This document shows, piece after piece, positions 6,039 through 7,706 of a DNA stretch of 7,706 nt. The position numbers were made by a program, and so were the translations under genes. The notes under the pieces were generated by a model. It did not search any database and was not told the origin of the DNA. It worked only from the letters and a program-made list of their open reading frames with translations. Source of the DNA: Bacillota bacterium (GTDB lineage: Bacteria; Bacillota; Clostridia; Tissierellales; Sedimentibacteraceae); the NCBI GenBank assembly GCA_029239575.1, contig JARBUP010000131.1:1-7706 (forward strand). Direction: 5' to 3'. Position 1 is the stretch's first letter. The number at the start of each line of letters is the position of its first letter.

Positions 6039-6067
6039 ATTTTAACATCGCATATAAAATAGTGCAA
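6039..6067 (-). promoter_or_regulatory. Possible promoter of the ABC lipoprotein gene
   Basis: On the minus strand TTGCAC (6067-6062, 3 of 6) is followed by a 17-bp spacer and TAAAAT (6044-6039, 5 of 6) preceded by TGT, an extended -10. Transcription would start near 6032 and include all three segments of the candidate attenuator. The -35 is weak. Confidence 0.35.
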
Positions 6068-6107
6068 GGAATTTACAAAATTATGTAATTAAATTAATAA
6101 ATTTAAA

Positions 6108-6305
6108 TCATTTTAAAATTATTAAATCTACAGGGTCTAAATGAAAATGTTGTGCAAATGCAGCTAAATAAAAATCTGATGGTGCTTCTCCACCTGATTC
6201 ATATAATTTAATTCTTTCTCTTGGTACATTTATAGCTTCGCTTAATTCTTGCTTGGTTAAATTATTTTCTTTTCTGATGCTTCTTAATTTTTCACCCAAT
6301 GTCAT
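6108..6305 (-). CDS. Small Xre-family helix-turn-helix regulator
   Basis: This 65-residue protein is essentially a single HTH_3 (Xre/Cro-C1) DNA-binding domain: LGEKLRSIRKENNLTKQELS followed by EAINVPRERIKLYESG, the usual helix 2-turn-recognition helix-helix 4 layout, then a helix ending in HLDPVDLIILK. There is no sensor domain. The start is ATG 6305: GAGGTG at 6312-6317 lies 6 nt upstream. A GTG at 6312-6314 in the same frame would add three residues but is part of that ribosome site. It is divergent from a DNA methyltransferase gene, with 194 bp between them. Small Xre proteins next to methyltransferases can be controller (C) proteins of restriction-modification systems; this one is shorter than typical and could equally regulate itself or the ABC lipoprotein gene downstream. 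Confidence 0.85.
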   Translation of the reverse strand: MTLGEKLRSIRKENNLTKQELSEAINVPRERIKLYESGGEAPSDFYLAAFAQHFHLDPVDLIILK

Positions 6306-6343
6306 ACTAATCACCTCATCATAGAATTATCTTGCATACATAT

Positions 6344-6372
6344 ATTATATACAAAATTTACAGAAACTTCAA
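6344..6372 (-). promoter_or_regulatory. Vegetative promoter of the Xre gene
   Basis: On the minus strand TTGAAG (6372-6367, 4 of 6) is separated by 17 bp from a perfect TATAAT (6349-6344). Transcription would start near 6337, about 32 nt before the ATG. Confidence 0.6.
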
Positions 6373-6403
6373 CTATATTAAAATTTCTTATTTATTTAAA
6401 ATT

Positions 6404-6441
6404 TATGCATATTATTAAAGCTAAAATAAAATAATGCATTA
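6404..6441. promoter_or_regulatory. Paired ATGCAT palindromes between divergent promoters
   Basis: TATGCATA (6404-6411) and TAATGCATTA (6432-6441) are perfect palindromes sharing the core ATGCAT, lying between the Xre promoter and the methyltransferase promoter (its -35 begins at 6450). They are candidate operators for the Xre protein, but short AT-rich palindromes arise easily in such DNA. Confidence 0.3.
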
Positions 6442-6449
6442 GTCAATTC

Positions 6450-6478
6450 TTGTATTAACTTTAAATTTGATATATAAT
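6450..6478 (+). promoter_or_regulatory. Vegetative promoter of the methyltransferase gene
   Basis: TTGTAT (6450-6455, 3 of 6) is followed after 17 bp by a perfect TATAAT (6473-6478). The predicted start near 6485 lies downstream of an in-frame ATG at 6467, so it supports ATG 6500 as the real start, with a leader of about 15 nt. Confidence 0.6.
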
Positions 6479-6499
6479 ATAATAAAATTTGGAGGAAAA

Positions 6500-7546
6500 A
6501 TGACTACTCATAAAATAATAAATACGTCAGCTGCAAATATGGCTGAAATTAAAGATAAATCAATAGCATTAGTTGTAACATCACCGCCATATCCAATGAT
6601 TGAAATGTGGGATAATAGTTTTTCCGAACAAAGCGATAAAGTTAAATTTTCTTTGGAAAATAAGGATTATGATGCTGCATTTGATGGAATGCATGAAGTA
6701 TTGGATCAAGTATGGAATGAAGTTGACAGAGTATTGATAGATGGTGGTATAGCATGTATCAACATAGGCGACGCAACTAAAAATTGCAATGGAAACTTTA
6801 GATTATTTTCTAATCACGCAAGGATTTTAAGTTTTTTTATGAAACATGGTTATTCTGTTTTACCAGATATAATTTGGAGAAAACAAACTAATGCTCCAAA
6901 TAAATTTATGGGATCAGGTATGTATCCACCTGGAGCATATGTAACTTATGAACATGAATATATTTTAATTCTGAGAAAAGGACTTAAGCGTGAGTTTAAG
7001 AAATTAGAAGAAAAAACAAACAGGCGTCAAAGTGCTTATTTTTGGGAAGAAAGAAATGTATGGTTTTCAGATATTTGGAGTTTAAGCGGAACTGCACAAA
7101 AAATGAAAATAGAAAATTCAAGGCAGAGAAGTGGAGCATTTCCATTTGAAATAGCATATAGATTAATAAATATGTATTCGGTTAAAAAAGACACTGTATT
7201 GGACCCATTTACTGGAACTGGAACAACTTTGCTTGCATCTTTGTTATCGGAAAGAAATAGTGTGGGAACTGAAATAGAGTTTTCATTATGTGAAAATATG
7301 TTTAATGATACTGTTAAAATAAAGAAACAATTAAACAAATATATTGAAGATAGAATAAAAAAACATCAAGAATTTGTTGAAGAACAAAAGCAATTAGGTA
7401 AAGATAAATTTTATATTAATAATAATCATGGATTTGAAGTGAAAACACAGCAGGAAATAGAAGCTTGCTTTAATGAGATTGATGAGATAACTAAAGATGG
7501 ATTTAATTTAAATTGTAGTTATAAGAAAATTGAAATGGGTTCTTAA
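6500..7546 (+). CDS. Beta-class DNA methyltransferase, probably N4-cytosine
   Basis: This 348-residue protein transfers a methyl group from S-adenosylmethionine to an exocyclic amino group in a specific DNA site (N6_N4_Mtase, PF01555). The catalytic motif IV TSPPYP (27-32) is at the N-terminus. Motif X, RSGAFPFEIAYRLI (210-223), and the SAM-binding motif I, LDPFTGTGTTLLAS (234-247), come later, which is the beta-class order. SPPY rather than DPPY favours N4-cytosine as the target. The region between (about 125-205) would contain the recognition domain; specificity cannot be read. A charged Lys/Glu-rich tail (272-348) follows motif I. GGAGG at 6491-6495 lies 4 nt before ATG 6500; the longer in-frame start at 6467 lacks a ribosome site and overlaps the promoter. 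No restriction enzyme gene is visible on either side, so it is an orphan methyltransferase or its partner lies outside the window. Confidence 0.92.
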   Translation: MTTHKIINTSAANMAEIKDKSIALVVTSPPYPMIEMWDNSFSEQSDKVKFSLENKDYDAAFDGMHEVLDQVWNEVDRVLIDGGIACINIGDATKNCNGNFRLFSNHARILSFFMKHGYSVLPDIIWRKQTNAPNKFMGSGMYPPGAYVTYEHEYILILRKGLKREFKKLEEKTNRRQSAYFWEERNVWFSDIWSLSGTAQKMKIENSRQRSGAFPFEIAYRLINMYSVKKDTVLDPFTGTGTTLLASLLSERNSVGTEIEFSLCENMFNDTVKIKKQLNKYIEDRIKKHQEFVEEQKQLGKDKFYINNNHGFEVKTQQEIEACFNEIDEITKDGFNLNCSYKKIEMGS

Positions 7547-7558
7547 ATTTAAAAGAAA

Positions 7559-7595
7559 AAACACTAAAAAATTTAGTGTTTCTAATGTTCTTTTT
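7559..7595 (+). terminator. Intrinsic terminator of the methyltransferase gene
   Basis: AAACACTAAA (7559-7568) and TTTAGTGTTT (7572-7581) form a perfect 10-bp stem with an AAA loop, 12 nt past the stop. The stem ends in TTT and a further T run comes at 7591-7595. An A run precedes the stem, so it could also act on the minus strand. Confidence 0.75.
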
Positions 7596-7646
7596 GGGGA
7601 CGCACCACTTTTGCGAACAAGACCATTTCGCAGCGGGATCGTCCCC
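7596..7646. repeat. REP-like GGGGACG...CGTCCCC palindrome, likely mobile
   Basis: GGGGACG (7596-7602) and CGTCCCC (7640-7646) are perfect 7-bp inverted repeats. Inside them GCGAA (7613-7617) pairs TTCGC (7627-7631), extended by a T-A pair, around a 9-nt loop. The 51-bp element is 61% GC (31 of 51), far above the AT-rich genes around it. GGGGACG-bounded palindromes are common dispersed repeats in Firmicutes and are often linked to Y1/RAYT (IS200-like) transposases. No transposase motif is visible here; the mobile origin is inferred from shape and composition. Confidence 0.6.
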
Positions 7647-7660
7647 TTAGTACTTTTGAT

Positions 7661-7706
7661 TTACTCGTACTTTACGGTGATGCCGCTTTTTTTCTTAGTA
7701 TAATAA
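7661..7706 (-). CDS. Possible C-terminal fragment of an unknown minus-strand gene
   Basis: Reading leftward from the window edge, 14 codons (YYTKKKSGITVKYE) end at a TAA at 7661-7663, just beyond the GGGGACG palindrome. If the palindrome marks the end of a mobile unit, this could be the tail of its transposase or of a neighbouring gene. The stretch is too short to identify and may be chance. Confidence 0.25.
   Translation of the reverse strand, partial: YYTKKKSGITVKYE

Noticed and set aside
5926..6045. A known riboswitch (TPP, preQ1, guanidine, purine, fluoride) in the lipoprotein leader
   Set aside because: None of the conserved sequence cores of these classes could be found; only the terminator/anti-terminator-like pairing is supported.
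6467..6499. Eleven-residue N-terminal extension of the methyltransferase
   Set aside because: The ATG at 6467 has no ribosome site and overlaps the predicted -10 region, whereas GGAGG precedes ATG 6500.
7036..7338. 100-codon open frame antisense to the methyltransferase
   Set aside because: It is fully contained opposite a well-supported gene with conserved motifs, shows no protein family features and has no context; a shadow frame.

Overview
The window is AT-rich, with strong GGAGG-type ribosome sites, a lipoprotein signal peptide, T-tracted intrinsic terminators and a PAS-type sigma-54 activator. This suggests an anaerobic, amino-acid-fermenting member of the Clostridia or Tissierellia; the genus cannot be read from the sequence.

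Left third (1-3913): a probable catabolic locus. It opens with the last 42 codons of a beta-keto acid cleavage enzyme (BKACE, the family of lysine-fermentation Kce), closed by a strong bidirectional hairpin terminator. A PAS/AAA+/Fis sigma-54-dependent activator follows on the minus strand. It is divergent from a two-gene plus-strand operon for a cyclase-family (kynurenine formamidase-like) metal hydrolase and a short-form 3-hydroxyacyl-CoA dehydrogenase-family enzyme. The region between the divergent genes holds a textbook -24/-12 promoter (TGGCAT-N5-TTGCT) and, 60-112 bp upstream of the predicted start, a cluster of TGCAACAA half-sites that probably binds the activator. A reasonable model is that the hydrolase opens a cyclic or amide substrate, the dehydrogenase makes a beta-keto acid, and the BKACE cleaves it with acetyl-CoA. 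The substrate is unknown.

Middle (3914-4935): two small plus-strand genes, a 92-residue aromatic-rich protein I do not recognise and a DUF3842 protein. The 120 bp between them contain an open frame with no start codon that may be a gene remnant.

Right half (4936-6305, minus): an orphan NitT/SsuA/NMT1-like ABC transporter lipoprotein with no permease or ATPase in view. Its leader can form two mutually exclusive hairpins, one followed by eight U residues, so it may be an attenuator. Upstream of it is a 65-residue Xre-type repressor-like protein.

Right end (6306-7706): divergent from the Xre gene is a solitary beta-class DNA methyltransferase, probably N4-cytosine, with its own promoter and terminator. 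After it the composition jumps to about 61% GC in a GGGGACG...CGTCCCC palindrome, which resembles the REP-like elements linked to Y1 (RAYT) transposases. A possible C-terminal tail of a minus-strand gene runs off the window edge.
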